From Dermatophagoides farinae (Eukaryota > Arthropoda > Arachnida > Sarcoptiformes > Pyroglyphidae), in assembly GCF_024713945.1 (NCBI RefSeq), contig NC_134680.1:6321501-6385500 (forward strand): DNA of 64,000 nt, given 5' to 3'. Positions 1 to 13,169 of this stretch are shown in pieces. Numbering within the stretch: position 1 is the first letter of the stretch; each line of letters begins with the position of its first letter. The translations under genes and the position numbers were made by a program. The notes beneath the pieces were generated by a model. The model did not search any database, had not been told where the DNA came from, and was given only the letters and a program-made list of their open reading frames with translations.

Positions 1-1908
1 AAAAATAATCACTCATTACCCGGATTAATCAAATTATAATCAAAAGATGGCGCTGAGGTTGCGGGTTTTTTTTTGCAATAAAAAAAATGTTCGAATTTTT
101 TTTTTTGTTTTCTGTTTTTGAATTTTGAAAATTTTTTTATTGAATAAATCATTTCACATCCACGTCAAATTACATTGTCCGAAATTTTTCAATTTTCATG
201 TTTTTCTTGTGTGAGTGTGTGTGTGGTTTGAGAAAGAGAGCGAGATAGAGAAATGTATCATGTTGAAACAAGTTTTCATTCAATTTCAAACAACAAAAAC
301 ATGACCCTTTTTTCGGCTGTAATAAAAAAAAAGATTAAAGAAAATGAAAAAAAAAATTAATTGTAGTTATTAATAATACAAACGTTTATTATGACCTGAT
401 CAATATACGAACGGAAAACAAAACGGTGATGATGATAATTACTAAGATAAAAAAAAGGGAGTATACCGAATTTCTTCATGTTTTCATTTCTCTTAACTCT
501 TTTTTTCCCATCAGCTGCAACATTTTTTTTTCTATCATGGAAAATCTATGGAAAAAATGCGAAATGGAAAAAAAATTACAAAGGTGCGGCATAATCGTGT
601 GTCATTTCGGAAATTTTTTTTTTTTTTTACCAAAAAAAAAAAATCAAATTGACCCGTTCAGATTTTAAACATTGGTAATACGTAATGGTAAGTTTATCAT
701 ATGTTTTTTTTTCTCGAAAAGTGTTTTCAAGGAATTTGATCCATTCGGATATTTTTGTTTTTTACTAATTTTTAATTTTAAATTTTTTTTTTTTTTTTGA
801 AAACAACAAGTAATCATATTAATCATCAACACTATCTATAGATTATGTTGATGATGATGATTAGGTTTTATTATCATTATTATAGTTGGACAGGTTTTTT
901 TTCTTTGGTCAACAAACAAGTTGTATGGCTATTTGATGGAAAAAGTTTTATTATCGATTAGAGAGCCATAGATGTTGGTGGTGGTAAATATTTTTTTTTT
1001 CACTAATCTATTCACAAAAGTTGATTAATAAGTTTTTTTTCAGAAAAAAAATATTTTGCCAACTAGATGATCCTCACGATGAATCGAGATTTGTGAATTG
1101 AATTTTTTTCCATCATCATCATTATCATCATCATAAACGATAGATAACTACTATACTCGATAGTTTCGGGCATTGCAGTTTCGCTTGTTGGCCAAAAAGG
1201 ACATCAAGTTTTTTTTCCTATTCGAGCTTTTCCTGTTTCACTTGATCATCAATTTATGAACGAAAAAAACAAGAAAAAAAAAGAAAATGAAAACCTGAAT
1301 CAAATTGTAACTTTGGAATATTTGGAAAATTCAAATGAAGATAGATTTTTTGTTTTTTTTTTGTTTTGAAACTCTTAAGCCAGTTTTCAGGTTCGATGAC
1401 TATTTATTATTCTATTTACTAACCAACACTCAGAAAGGAACGTGGCAATTTTTTTTTCTCCCTTCTATCCTTGATTTTTTTTTACAAAGCTCATCATCAT
1501 CACAATTACCGTCGTCGTCATCATTATTATGATGACGATGATGATCGTTGATTATCAACAGCAATCATAGACACACACACACACATTATTCTCCAATTAC
1601 ACAACCAAATGATGAATCATTTTTTTCTCAATGAATTTGAATTGAATACCATCAAGCATGTTGAAAAAAAACCAGTTCATGGAAGCAATCAACCAACAAT
1701 AATTTATTTGCAAAGAATTTGCCGAAAAAAAACCAGAAACTTCAACCTTATTATATACATCCATAAAATTCATGTTTGGGATTATTAATATTATTAAATC
1801 ACACACATTGCCACTGCTACCACCATGCTAAATCAAAAACAAAAAAAAAAGTTTGAAACACGTTGATGCCACACACACATTACCGGCTTTTTTTTCTCTT
1901 TAAATACC

Positions 1909-1974
1909 GGGTGATTCAAAATTATAATCTCTTTGACGAGAAAAATGTTAATTCAAATGATTTACGAAACACCC
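1909..1974. mobile_element. Possible 66-bp MITE-like remnant with imperfect terminal inverted repeats
   Basis: The ends read GGGTGATTC on the left and GAAACACCC on the right, which is GGGTGTTTC on the other strand, so one base differs over nine. AT-rich sequence, including a TATATA run on the right, flanks the element. Short elements ending in GGGTG...CACCC next to TA-rich DNA are common relics of DNA transposons in arthropods. There is no coding capacity and I see no second copy in the window. Confidence 0.25.
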
Positions 1975-2341
1975 TATATATATAAATATCTATACTATTA
2001 CAAGCATGCGTGTTTAGCATGTTAAAAAAATGATTATCATGAAAATGCCAGACATGCGCATGTTTTTTTTTTTTTTTTTTTTTTTGATAATGAGATAGGG
2101 TGGCAAGTGCCGGAATTTTTTTTTTTTTGTTTCTTTCTTTTCGTTATAATCAATATTTCAAAGTTTTTTAGCATGCGCCTGTTTGTGTGTGTGTGTGTGT
2201 TTGTGCAATAACTCCACGTTGAATGTACGCGTATGCACAGTAAATTGTGAGATTGAATGAAAAATCCGAGCTAGAACGTTCACGACGCCACCACCACCAA
2301 AACAGTGTGTGTGTGTGCACCATTCATTTCGGCATTTTTTC

Positions 2342-2361
2342 CCTCTCTCTCTCTCTCTCTG
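2342..2361. repeat. (CT)n microsatellite
   Basis: About nine CT units, followed directly by a GTGTATG stretch. Confidence 0.85.
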
Positions 2362-4166
2362 TGTATGTAATACACGCTGTCGTTTTTTTTTGCACATTGT
2401 TCCACATAAACCACGCGGTTTTTCATTATTTTTCGTTCAATGATGATGATGATGATGAATAAATCGAAATAAAGAAAAAAAAATTTTCCGAAATTTAAAT
2501 TTTGTTTTATTGAAAAATTTCTTTGGATTATCATTTTGTTGATTGATAATAAAAAATTTATAGAGAAAAAAATTTTTCTGAACAAAAAAAAAAATCGAAT
2601 CAAGAAGAAAATCGAAAAGTTCGAACAAAACACCCTTAATACACAGGGGACAGCAACAGAAGCAGCAGTACAGTGTGTTTGTGTGTCTGTGTATGCGGTG
2701 GGTAAGAAATACGAAACAAAATAACAAACAGAACCACCACCACCACTGCGATCAACAACTTGATAATCCCGGCTTTGAAAATTAGTCATCAAAAACAACA
2801 ACAACAACAACAAAAAAATTCGAATGTTCAATTTATGGATCAACATTATCATCCACAACATCAATAAATAGAGGTTAGTTTGAATTTCAATATAAATTGT
2901 GAAAAAAAATAAATTTCTTTTTATTCAATTTCGAATTTTACAAAATTATCGATCGATTTTCGATTTTTTTCCACTGTTTTCTTTTCTTTTTTATGTTTTG
3001 TACACATCATCATTGATTATTGATTTGACTTTTTTTTTCTTTATTTCTTTGATTGATTGAAAAAAAAACTTTTTTTCTGAGAAAATTTCTGTTACACAGT
3101 CACACACACACAGACGATAAACGATAACAAAGATGATGATGATTTGATTGTTGATTGTTGTGGATGTTGTTAATGGAAAGAAAGCAAAAAAAAAAAAATA
3201 AATTGAGAAATGATGAATACATGTGGATACTAATCATTTTACACACCAAACATACAGACAAACATTTCGCCACGCCGTACATTTTTTTTTTTATTACTCT
3301 CATTTCTTGTATGATGTGGCTGGATCTATCTCTTTAAGAAAAAACACACACACACATCACATCACCACAGAAGACGAATCCTATTTTTTTTCTTAATCCA
3401 AAATAGATCCACCTATTTTTTTTTTACAAGCCGGTGTTTTTGTGTGTGTGTGTGTGTGTTGTGGAATTCGAGTTGTTGACAGTGTTTGGTGTATGGGAAT
3501 AATAATAAAATACAGATCTAGATTCTTTGTGTTTTTTCATTTCAATGATTCTTGAATTTTAATAGTTTTTATATAACAAAATAAATGTTCTTTTTTTGTT
3601 TTTTTACCAGAATTTTAAACAAATGATGATATGATTTAAATTAAAATGTAGGTGTATTGATTATGTCTTTTTGTTTTCATTCTTTGAATATCAACCATCA
3701 TTGATCATGTTCGGTCGAATCGACCGGTTCGATCGATGGTTGAGATTGTACACGTGTCAGCCTTGATTTTGATTTTTTTTTTCGTTATTTGTAACAAATT
3801 TTCTTTGGATAGGACATGCTTATCATTGATTTTTATAAATATATATAGATCCTGTGTTTGTGTGTGATTAGATAAGCGTTTTTCATTCAAAAAATGCTCG
3901 TGATTTGATTTTTGATATTCTGCCTTTTTTTTGATATACATGCCCCCCAATGCTGCAACGATTCGATTGATTTTCAATCGAAAAAAAATTGGTCTGCAAT
4001 TTGTGATCATTTTTTTCTTCAAAAAAAACGTTGCAAAAATTAATTTTCAATAATTTGTTTTAAATGTTTGAAATTTGAAATTTTTTTTGTTTATCACAAA
4101 CATTTACTAGCTTATTCGATACAATAATTTTGTTTTTGTTTTTTTTTCCATTACAAAAATATATAG

Positions 4167-6942
4167 ATGGATCCAACTGAATCAATATTGTCTACATTGA
4201 ATTATACATTCGATTCAATGAATCATAATTTTGACCATACAACAACACCATTATCATCATCATCATTAACAACATCGACATCGAATGATTTTGGTTATAA
4301 TGATTTGTTATTGAATAATATACATGATGTTGATGATTTTCTTACTGCCGATAATTTATTGGACACAATCAATGATCAATTATTATTTCCATCATTGAAT
4401 AATTTTGATGAATATTATGATGATGATTTCTTTTCATCATCGTCATCATCATCTACATTTGGTAATAATAATTTTGGCAATTTTACCGGTGTTAATGGTG
4501 GTGGAATAAATCAATCATCATCATTTAAACAACAACATCATCATCAACAACAACAACAGCATATGAAACTACCTAAAAAATCTGCACCAACATTGATTTT
4601 AAAAAATTCAAATCCAACTGTATCGATATTGAAAACGACAACAACAACAACAACAACGAAGAAAACAACAAAATCTCGATATCAAAGATCAAAATTATCG
4701 ATAAATAATTGTCATAAAAATGCTTCAGCAACTGCAGCAGCAGCCGCCGCCACTACTGTCGTTGCTGTTGCAACTACTACAATCGCTCCAAAAGTTTATG
4801 TATCACAAAAATCATCAAAAAAACATGATAATAAAGGCACATCGATTTTGGTGAAACATCAGCAGCAGCAGCAGCAACAAAAACAACGAAAAAATTCACC
4901 AAAAAAACGTTCATCATTATTATTTTCACCAATGAAAAATAATTCAGCATCAGCAGCCGAACCGATTTCAGTTTTAATGCCAAAAGTAGTCCAATCGCTA
5001 TTTCCGCCATCATTACAACAGCAACAACAACAACAACAAAAACAATTATCTACTAAACATTATGGATCAGAATTCTTATATCATCATATTTCATTAAGAG
5101 ATCATGATTATTGTACTAATACAATATTTGTACCGTTAACAACAACAACAACAATGACAACCGAAACGATATCTTCAACTAATGATAATGGTGATGATGC
5201 TCATTGTAAAATAATCAATGAAACTAAAAATGAAATTGATGACATTCTTAATGGTTATTGTCCAGATGATGTTATGCTCAAAGAATTACCTGAATGTCTT
5301 TCCGATCTAATTGGTGGATTGGATAGTGGTGATCTGATGAACAACAATACCGATGATCTTTTAAATCATCTTAATGATGGTATTTTAATGATAATATTAT
5401 TTATTTGTCTGTTTGTTTTAATTGTATTTTTTTTCTCCACCAAAAAAAAAAATCTAGCTTGCAATATAATGACCGAACAATATCTAGAAGAAGCATTATC
5501 AAATCAGGATGAGTTGAAAAATTTACCAGATTTAAATCTTACTGAAGAAGATTTAAAACAAGTTATTGATTCTTGTTGTTACTCTGAAGATGGACAACAA
5601 TCATCGACAATAATGACCAATGATGATTTGAATGATATTTGTTATGATCAATTTGTTACAAATCCTTCTGATAATCATACAATAATATCATCATCAAATA
5701 TTGATAATTCAGATTCTGCAAGTGTTACAACCGGTTGTACAGATGATTCATTATTAGATGATAAACAACAAACATCATCATCATCATTTATTAGGCTCAA
5801 AAATCAAATGAAATCTAAACGTAATCGTAGTCTTTCATCATCATCACCATCATCAACGATGATATTGACAAAACGTAAACGAAGATTTTCAACACGTTCA
5901 TCGGTGAATAGTTCAGATGCAATGTCATCATCTGAATCATCGTCATCAATAGAATCATCAAGTTCACGTAGTTCATCACCGGAAAGATCATTTAATTTGG
6001 CTGTAAATTTTACACCAAATAATAATTGTCATAATTATTTTTATGCCAAAAATCATTATAATAATGGTGGTAGTAGTAGTAATAGTAATAGCAGTAGTAA
6101 TAATAATAAGTATCAACAAGCGATAAAGAAAAAATATCGTATAGAGATGAATATGGATAAAGGTAAACAATGGACAAAAGCTTATTCGAAAAATATATTG
6201 AAAAAACAAACATTGCCATCAACAATGAACAAGAATAATAAATGTCATATAATTCATTCAGTTCCAACCATCATCAGTAATAAACATCAGCAACAGCAAA
6301 ATGTTGTAAATGGCTCTAGTCATCATGATGATGTTAATAATGATAATAAAGACGATGAAACCGTATTGTATATTGGAAATATTCCAGGTGGTGGCCATTT
6401 TACTAAAAATGATATACGTTTTTGGTTCAATAAATTTGGTATTATTGAAGATGTACAAATGTTTCAAAAACAAACAAAATCATTTGCATTTGTTCGTTAT
6501 CGGAATGGACAATCAACAGCAAATGCTATCAAATGTAAGTGTCAAGTGTGTGTGTGTATAGTGTTTTTTTTTTGAAATTAAAATTTTTTTTTTCTATTTC
6601 CACACAACAATCCATAGATGGCAACGATGATTTAAATCATCCAAAATTTATACTTTCATATGGTGGTGAAAATCGACGAAAACATTATAAAGATCTTGGT
6701 TAGTAATAGATCATTAGTAGAGTTGGTGATTATTTTATTTTTTTTTTTGTATTATTTTTTCAGATTTAGTACCAGAAAAATTGGATTTTAGGATAAACAT
6801 TAACAACAACAACAACAATAACAAAAGTATCGGTGGTGGTGGTAATGATGATGAAGATTTTGATACATTATTACGTTCAGCAACGGAATCGTTTAAAGAT
6901 TTTAAACAAAAACAACAACAGCAGCAACAACAAAGAATTTGA
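4167..6942 (+). CDS. PGC-1 / Spargel-like transcriptional coactivator with C-terminal RRM
   Basis: Exons 4167-5379, 5458-6534, 6618-6698 and 6764-6942 join in frame to 849 residues. An RRM lies at about 705-786 (RNP2 LYIGNI, RNP1 KSFAFVRY). Downstream come YKDLD and an acidic DFDTLL (822-827), matching the vertebrate PGC-1 C-terminus (YADLD...DFDSLL). Residues 312-315 are DHDY, the HCF-1-binding tetrapeptide known from PGC-1 proteins. The acidic leucine-rich segments LPECLSDLIGGLD and LPDLNLTEEDL resemble the PGC-1 activation region. The rest is Gln, Asn, Thr and Ser runs plus an SR-like block before the RRM. PGC-1 proteins bind nuclear receptors and drive mitochondrial gene expression in the nucleus. 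The start was chosen because it is the first ATG of a long open frame, right after an acceptor-like AG; a 5' untranslated exon is likely. Intron 1 (78 nt) has no in-frame stop. Identity is strong at the C-terminus and weak elsewhere. Confidence 0.86.
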
Positions 6943-8024
6943 TTATGTGGTATGGTGTGTGGTGTAGTGTCTGGCCATCCATTCACACACTCATTCATCC
7001 ACTACTAATTAATTTCTTATGAAAAAAATGTGATTTATTTTCGATTTCGAAAAAAATATCCCGATTTTTTTTATTGTTGTTGTTGTTGTTGTGTCAAAAA
7101 TACCAACTTCTTTCTCTCAATACATACACAAACATTTTGTCCATCTACTGGATATATATGGCACCACATGATTGAACAAAGCAATCGTTTTTTTTCTATT
7201 TCTTCATTTTCGTTTTTCGTTGTCAAAGTATTTTTCAACACAAATTTTCATATTTTATTTCATTTTGTGTTTATCATTATGATGCTCTTGAAATATTTAA
7301 ATCTCTCAGTTTGATTTGATTCAGTTTTCACACACACACACAAACACAAACACACTATTTATGCTACAATCCTTTTTTTTCTATTTTATAATCATCATGA
7401 ACACCTTGATTTTTAAAAAAAAAATTTTCCATCCAAAAAAGACCGGAATTTGATTTATTCATGAAACACTACTAACTATCTGATTTATACATGCATACAC
7501 ATATTTAATGTTCTATTTTGAGTTTTTATAAACAATAACAACAACAACAACGATCCACAACGACCCATAAAAGTCATAATCATAATCACTATATATATAT
7601 GGCGGCAGTGATTATGATTTTTGATTTACATCATTACACAGACGGCGGTAACTTTGCTGTTAGTAGTAGGAGACGACTACCAGAAATACAGAGAAACAAG
7701 AACAAAAAAAAATTCATCATCACTACATTTATATATTTGCTGATTAATAAAATTTCTTTTTTTTCAATTTTAACAATTTCATATTTTATTTGAATTAACA
7801 AATGTTTTCAAAGTTTGCTGATAGATGGTGGTAAGATTGAATGTTATATATGTTTTGTATTTGGCATTTTAAATTTTTTTTCCATTCGACTATTTATTGA
7901 TGGATTTGACTGTGTGTGTATATGTGTGGTGTTAATAAATTAATTTGTATTTGTATATATAGTTGGTTGTTGTTTTGTTTTTTTTTCTGGTGGTTTAACA
8001 CAATCATCATTTTCATTTTCAATT
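6943..8024. other. Convergent intergenic region (3' ends of coactivator and myosin light chain)
   Basis: AT-rich sequence between two convergent genes. AATAAA motifs on the plus strand at about 7746 and 7935 could serve the coactivator mRNA. TTTATT near 7889 could be the minus-strand polyadenylation signal of the myosin light chain gene. No other coding signal is seen. Confidence 0.55.
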
Positions 8025-8945
8025 TTATGCACCTTCTTCTTCTTCACCTCTGGTCAAGATTTGGGCAAATTTTTTAATATCAACATTTCCCCTACCATCA
8101 GTTGGTGCTTCAGCTAGAATATTGTCAGCCTATGCATGCACACACACAAAAAAAAGTAAGAATGTTTGAATGAATTAAAAACACAATCGATTAATTTGAT
8201 AAATTCTCTTTTTTTTGTATTTACCTCAGATGCTGAAAATTTTTCACCCCATGTAACCAATGAATGGCGAAGTCTACATGTGTGTGTGTGTGATGTGAAT
8301 GGAGAAGAAAGCATAAAGAGAATTTGTTGGTGAATTGGCATAAATCCAAATGAATGAATAAATATACATACGTTTCTTCTTTACAAAGACCATCTCCTTC
8401 ATCGAATTGTGCAAATGCATTGAGTATAACATCTTCTTCATCTGTACCTTGTGTACGATCACCAAATATGGTTAAAAACATTGTGAAATTGATTGGACCA
8501 GATGCTTCTTTAATCATTCCTTCTAATTCAGAATCGGTACAGATACGGCCCAATGAATCAAATGTAGCACGAATATCGTTTTTCGAAAGAAAACCATCCT
8601 TATCTTGATCAATAAATTGGAAGGCTTCTTTAAATTCGGCAACTTGATGTTGTGTAAACATTGCAAATACATTCGAACCGGAACGTTGTGCACGTTTTTT
8701 CGAGCTTGTTTTTGGTGCTGCCGATTCTTCAGCAGCGGCAGGTGCTGCTGCTGGTTCAGCTGCTGGTGCTGCTGCCTTTTCCGATTTCTTACTTTTCTTC
8801 TTCTTTTCTTTGGTTTCATCAGCCTAAAATTTGATTGAAATTAACGAAAAAAAAATTCACAAAATCAATGAATGAATAAAATGGTTTTCGACGAGATGAA
8901 ACAACACACACACACACAAAAAAAAATCGAAAAAAATCTTACCAT
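8025..8945 (-). CDS. Mlc2: Myosin regulatory light chain, muscle type (MLC2-like)
   Basis: Coding exons on the minus strand are 8945-8943, 8823-8372, 8273-8225 and 8129-8025, giving 202 residues. The N-terminus is a Lys-rich then Ala/Pro-rich extension (residues 2-40), as in arthropod muscle MLC2. Next comes [15 protein letters not shown], the conserved light-chain-kinase site with the phosphorylatable Ser before NVFA. EF-hand 1 has a full divalent-cation loop, [12 protein letters not shown]. The third and fourth lobes are degenerate, as usual for regulatory light chains, and the end [11 protein letters not shown]...FAQIL matches the family C-terminus, followed by an acidic tail. The protein binds the myosin heavy-chain neck and tunes contraction. 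The first coding exon holds only the ATG, which abuts the donor (ATG|GTAAG). That start agrees with the usual MADE-type N-terminus. Confidence 0.93.
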
Positions 8946-11082
8946 TTTTTTCAAAAGATTTTATTCTTCAAATTTCACAAACAATTCAAACAACAACAAC
9001 AACAACAACCAGCAACAACTAGCTCCAGAATCGAAGTGAAATAAATTTCTACAAAATGAATTCTAGTTATTTATCAATCAGTCTGTCTACATCAGATCAT
9101 CATTGAAAAGGCGGATTTACCATGAATACCAGAATTTATGCATCAAGAATCAACACCAACAACAACAACAACAACAAAACAGGGCGTGTATCGAGTTAAG
9201 AACTTTAGAATTTCAAATCAGTTTAATTATAAACAAACGATATGGCAAGCCAACCAACCAAACAAACAATAGCACACAATATGATGCCATTGAATTCATG
9301 GAATTTTGAGGTTCGATTCAATCGTTCATCATCATCATCGTATATTTGGAGGTGTGCCATATTCTTCAACCAAATGATCTTTTCATAAGAACATTCCATA
9401 TGTCGAGGTTAAGTCATGTGTGTATGAATATCACTAAACCACCACCACCACCACCACCACCATTACCGCGAAACACAAAAATAGGACAAACACATACACA
9501 CACACACCAACAGACACAATGATCTAATCCGAACACGACGAAAGAAAAAAAAAGGAAATGAATTTCTTTCACATACCATTACCATTTTTAATTATTCTTT
9601 AAACACACACAGATTTTTGTTCACTAGATACATACATTGATGAACGAAAGAATTTTCATTCTTTTGTTTCGACAATCATCATCGTCATCTGAATGAATGA
9701 AAGAAAGAAAAACGAACACAAAAAAAAATTCTTCGGAATATGATTTCTATTCTTGGCCAAAAAAAAAATAAAATAATGAAAATTCCGATACAGATTTAAA
9801 TGAGAATGAGAAAAAAAAGAAAGAATTGAGCAATCGACAAATCCATTGTTGTATCAAATATCAACATAGAATCATCAAGAATAAATGATGATTGGAAAAA
9901 AATCACAAAAAATTCTTTCTTAATCGCAAACTTTCATTGATTGATTGATTGATTGATCAATATTTTTCATCTTTTCGTAAATATTCATAAACAAGGGTAC
10001 TGGTCTCATGCTTTTTCAAAAAAAACAAAAATTCAATTCAATTTCTACTTGTTACACACACCCAGACACACCGAGAAGAAATTTTAATCTTTCGGTACAT
10101 AATTCATGTTTGTTAATGAAAATGATGATATACGGTTGTTCGACATTTCGACATTCTCATATTCATCATCATCATCATCAGTTTTTCAAGTTTGCAATTC
10201 ATTAGTTACACAAACAAACAAACACACCGATTTTTTTTTTTTGGCAACAATTCAATGGCATTTACCGATCATCATCATCATCATCATTTGTTGCTGTAAT
10301 CACACAAGCACCAGGCCAACGAGAAAACACGAGTTTCTTTAAAAATTTATTTATTTTTTTTTTTAATTTTCAAAAAATGAATTTCCACTGCTGCTGTTTT
10401 ATATTTTTTTTTGTGTATGTGTGGGCGGTGTTTTTTTTTTGGATTTTAACATTTTTGTTGTTGTTGTTGTTGTTTCTGTCCGATTAAAAATTCAAATTCA
10501 TTGAAATTCTAAATGGCAAAAAAAAAATTCCACCTACCCATCTCCAGTCCAAAATCAATTTTTTTTTTTTGAATCATGTATAAAAAAAACAAAGGAAAAA
10601 AAAAGAAACACAAATTCACATAAACATACCACCATCAATTGGTGGTGAAAATTTAAGAAATGAGAGAATTGAAAGAATGAAAAAAAAATTGAATTCTGAC
10701 CAAATTGAATTCTATTCTGGGTGGGCGTATGGTTGGTTAGTTGTGTGTGTGTGAAATGTAAAAAACATTTCAATAAATTAATTTACAAATTTTTTTTGGT
10801 GCTGTTTTGCATTTTTTTTTTGTTTTTGTTTTGTTATCGAAAATCAGGAGAAAGAAAAATTGGACTAAGTAAAAAATAATAATGGCCATATAAACGACAC
10901 ATCATCATTACCAACATATATCGCTAAAATTGTTTTTGTGTTTGTCTGTCTGTTTGTTTGTTGGTTGGTTGAAAAAAAATAAAAGAAAAAGGGGGTATTG
11001 TGTGTGTGTGGATGTAGTGTTTTTTTTTTATAATTTTCTGATAATAATAGGTGTAAGTTTGTGTGTGATTTGAGATTTTTTT
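8946..11082. other. Intergenic region between myosin light chain promoter and Ran 3' end
   Basis: Holds the 5' UTR and promoter of the myosin gene (just above 8945) and the 3' UTR of Ran (below 11083). Repeats include (CAA)n near 8991 and 9150 and (CAC)n near 9442. A B-box-like GGTTCGATTC at about 9312 lacks a tRNA fold around it. No supported gene. Confidence 0.55.
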
Positions 11083-12195
<1,113 letters not shown>

Positions 12196-13169
12196 TTTTA
12201 TTTTCTTATCGTTTCAATTTTAAGCTGTTATTAATTGGAAAATAGAAAAAAAACTGTTAGTACTTGATCAGTTTGTTAATAAAATATATAATAATGAAAT
12301 AATCTTAAACAATGATTTCAAGTCTATTCAAATAATATCGGGCACATGGACATTGAATTGAATCAAACAACGAATGCAATGATTCAATATTATAAAAAAA
12401 ATATATGCCCAACAAATGCTATAATCAACATATATATGTACTAACCTGGATCTAGAATATTCGAATGTGTGAATGTTTAAGAGAAATTTAAATCAAATAA
12501 AAATTTGATAAACAAAAAAATAATAATGATGAAATGGATGATGATGATGAAAGATTAAAATTTAGCAAAAAAAAAAAAAAATAAATTCTTCAATTATCTA
12601 GCCGGTTGAAATCGAATGTCTTCAATCTTTTTATTCTCACACACACACAAAATGCTGCTGTTGGAGCACGACACACACACACAAATAGATAGGACCTGTC
12701 CGTAAAAAAAAAATGCTTTCACTACTGCTTCTATGGCTGCTGTTTGATGATGATGATGAGATAATGTGGTGTGTGAGCCAAGCTCAACGTTCATTTTTTT
12801 TTTTTTTTTGTTCTTTTTCTTTCATTTTTGTATGCTTCTTATTTCTATATGGCGGAGCCAAAAAAAAATACCATGCTGCCAGTTTTGGTTGCCATCTATT
12901 GACGATTGTGAATAAAATGTGTGTGTGTTTTCCGAAAACTTTTCCTTTAGATTATTTTTTGTTGAAAAGAAATTTCTAATTTTGAATAATCCGTAATTTT
13001 TTTTTCATTTCATTTATAGAATGGTAAGATAAAATTTAAAAAATTAACAACAATAACAATCATGTATGTATGAATGACTAGGTATGGATGTTTTCATGTT
13101 CAAAAAATTTTCGGAATGATTAATTAGGCTTGGAAAGACAAATTTTTTAAAAATAGAATAAAAACAAAA
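12196..13169. other. Ran upstream region
   Basis: Between the Ran start and the 3' end of the DUF3105 gene. It contains minus-strand promoter and 5' UTR sequence of Ran and a CTCF-core-like TTGCCATCTATTGACG at 12889-12904. A TATGGCGGAGCC block lies at about 12849. No coding signal is seen. Confidence 0.5.
12889..12904 (-). promoter_or_regulatory. AGATGGC-type (CTCF core-like) motif
   Basis: Read on the minus strand it contains AATAGATGGCAA. A closely matching 15-16 bp sequence lies at 44165-44179 upstream of RPB11, with related cores at 43-55 and 55841-55857. The resemblance to insect CTCF sites is by eye only. Confidence 0.3.

Larger units (their letters stand above)
1..4166. other. Intergenic / upstream region without a supported gene
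   Basis: The stretch is AT-rich with many A and T runs, (CA)n/(TG)n tracts near 1571, 2186 and 3443, and a (CT)n tract near 2342. The open frames here are low-complexity and show no recognisable domain. The right part probably carries the promoter and an untranslated first exon of the coactivator gene, because the start codon at 4167 directly follows a splice-acceptor-like ...TATATAG. A donor-like AGAG|GTTAGT near 2871 is one candidate partner, but I cannot prove the pairing. Confidence 0.6.

Noticed and set aside
2280-2864. 194-codon minus-strand frame
   Set aside because: Made of Phe, Ile and His runs from T-rich microsatellites; no domain, no splice structure and no codon character.
8354-8838. 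Plus-strand open frames over the myosin light chain exon
   Set aside because: Antisense shadows of a confidently identified coding exon.
9309-9322. B-box-like GGTTCGATTC suggesting a tRNA gene
   Set aside because: No acceptor stem, A box or cloverleaf could be found around it.
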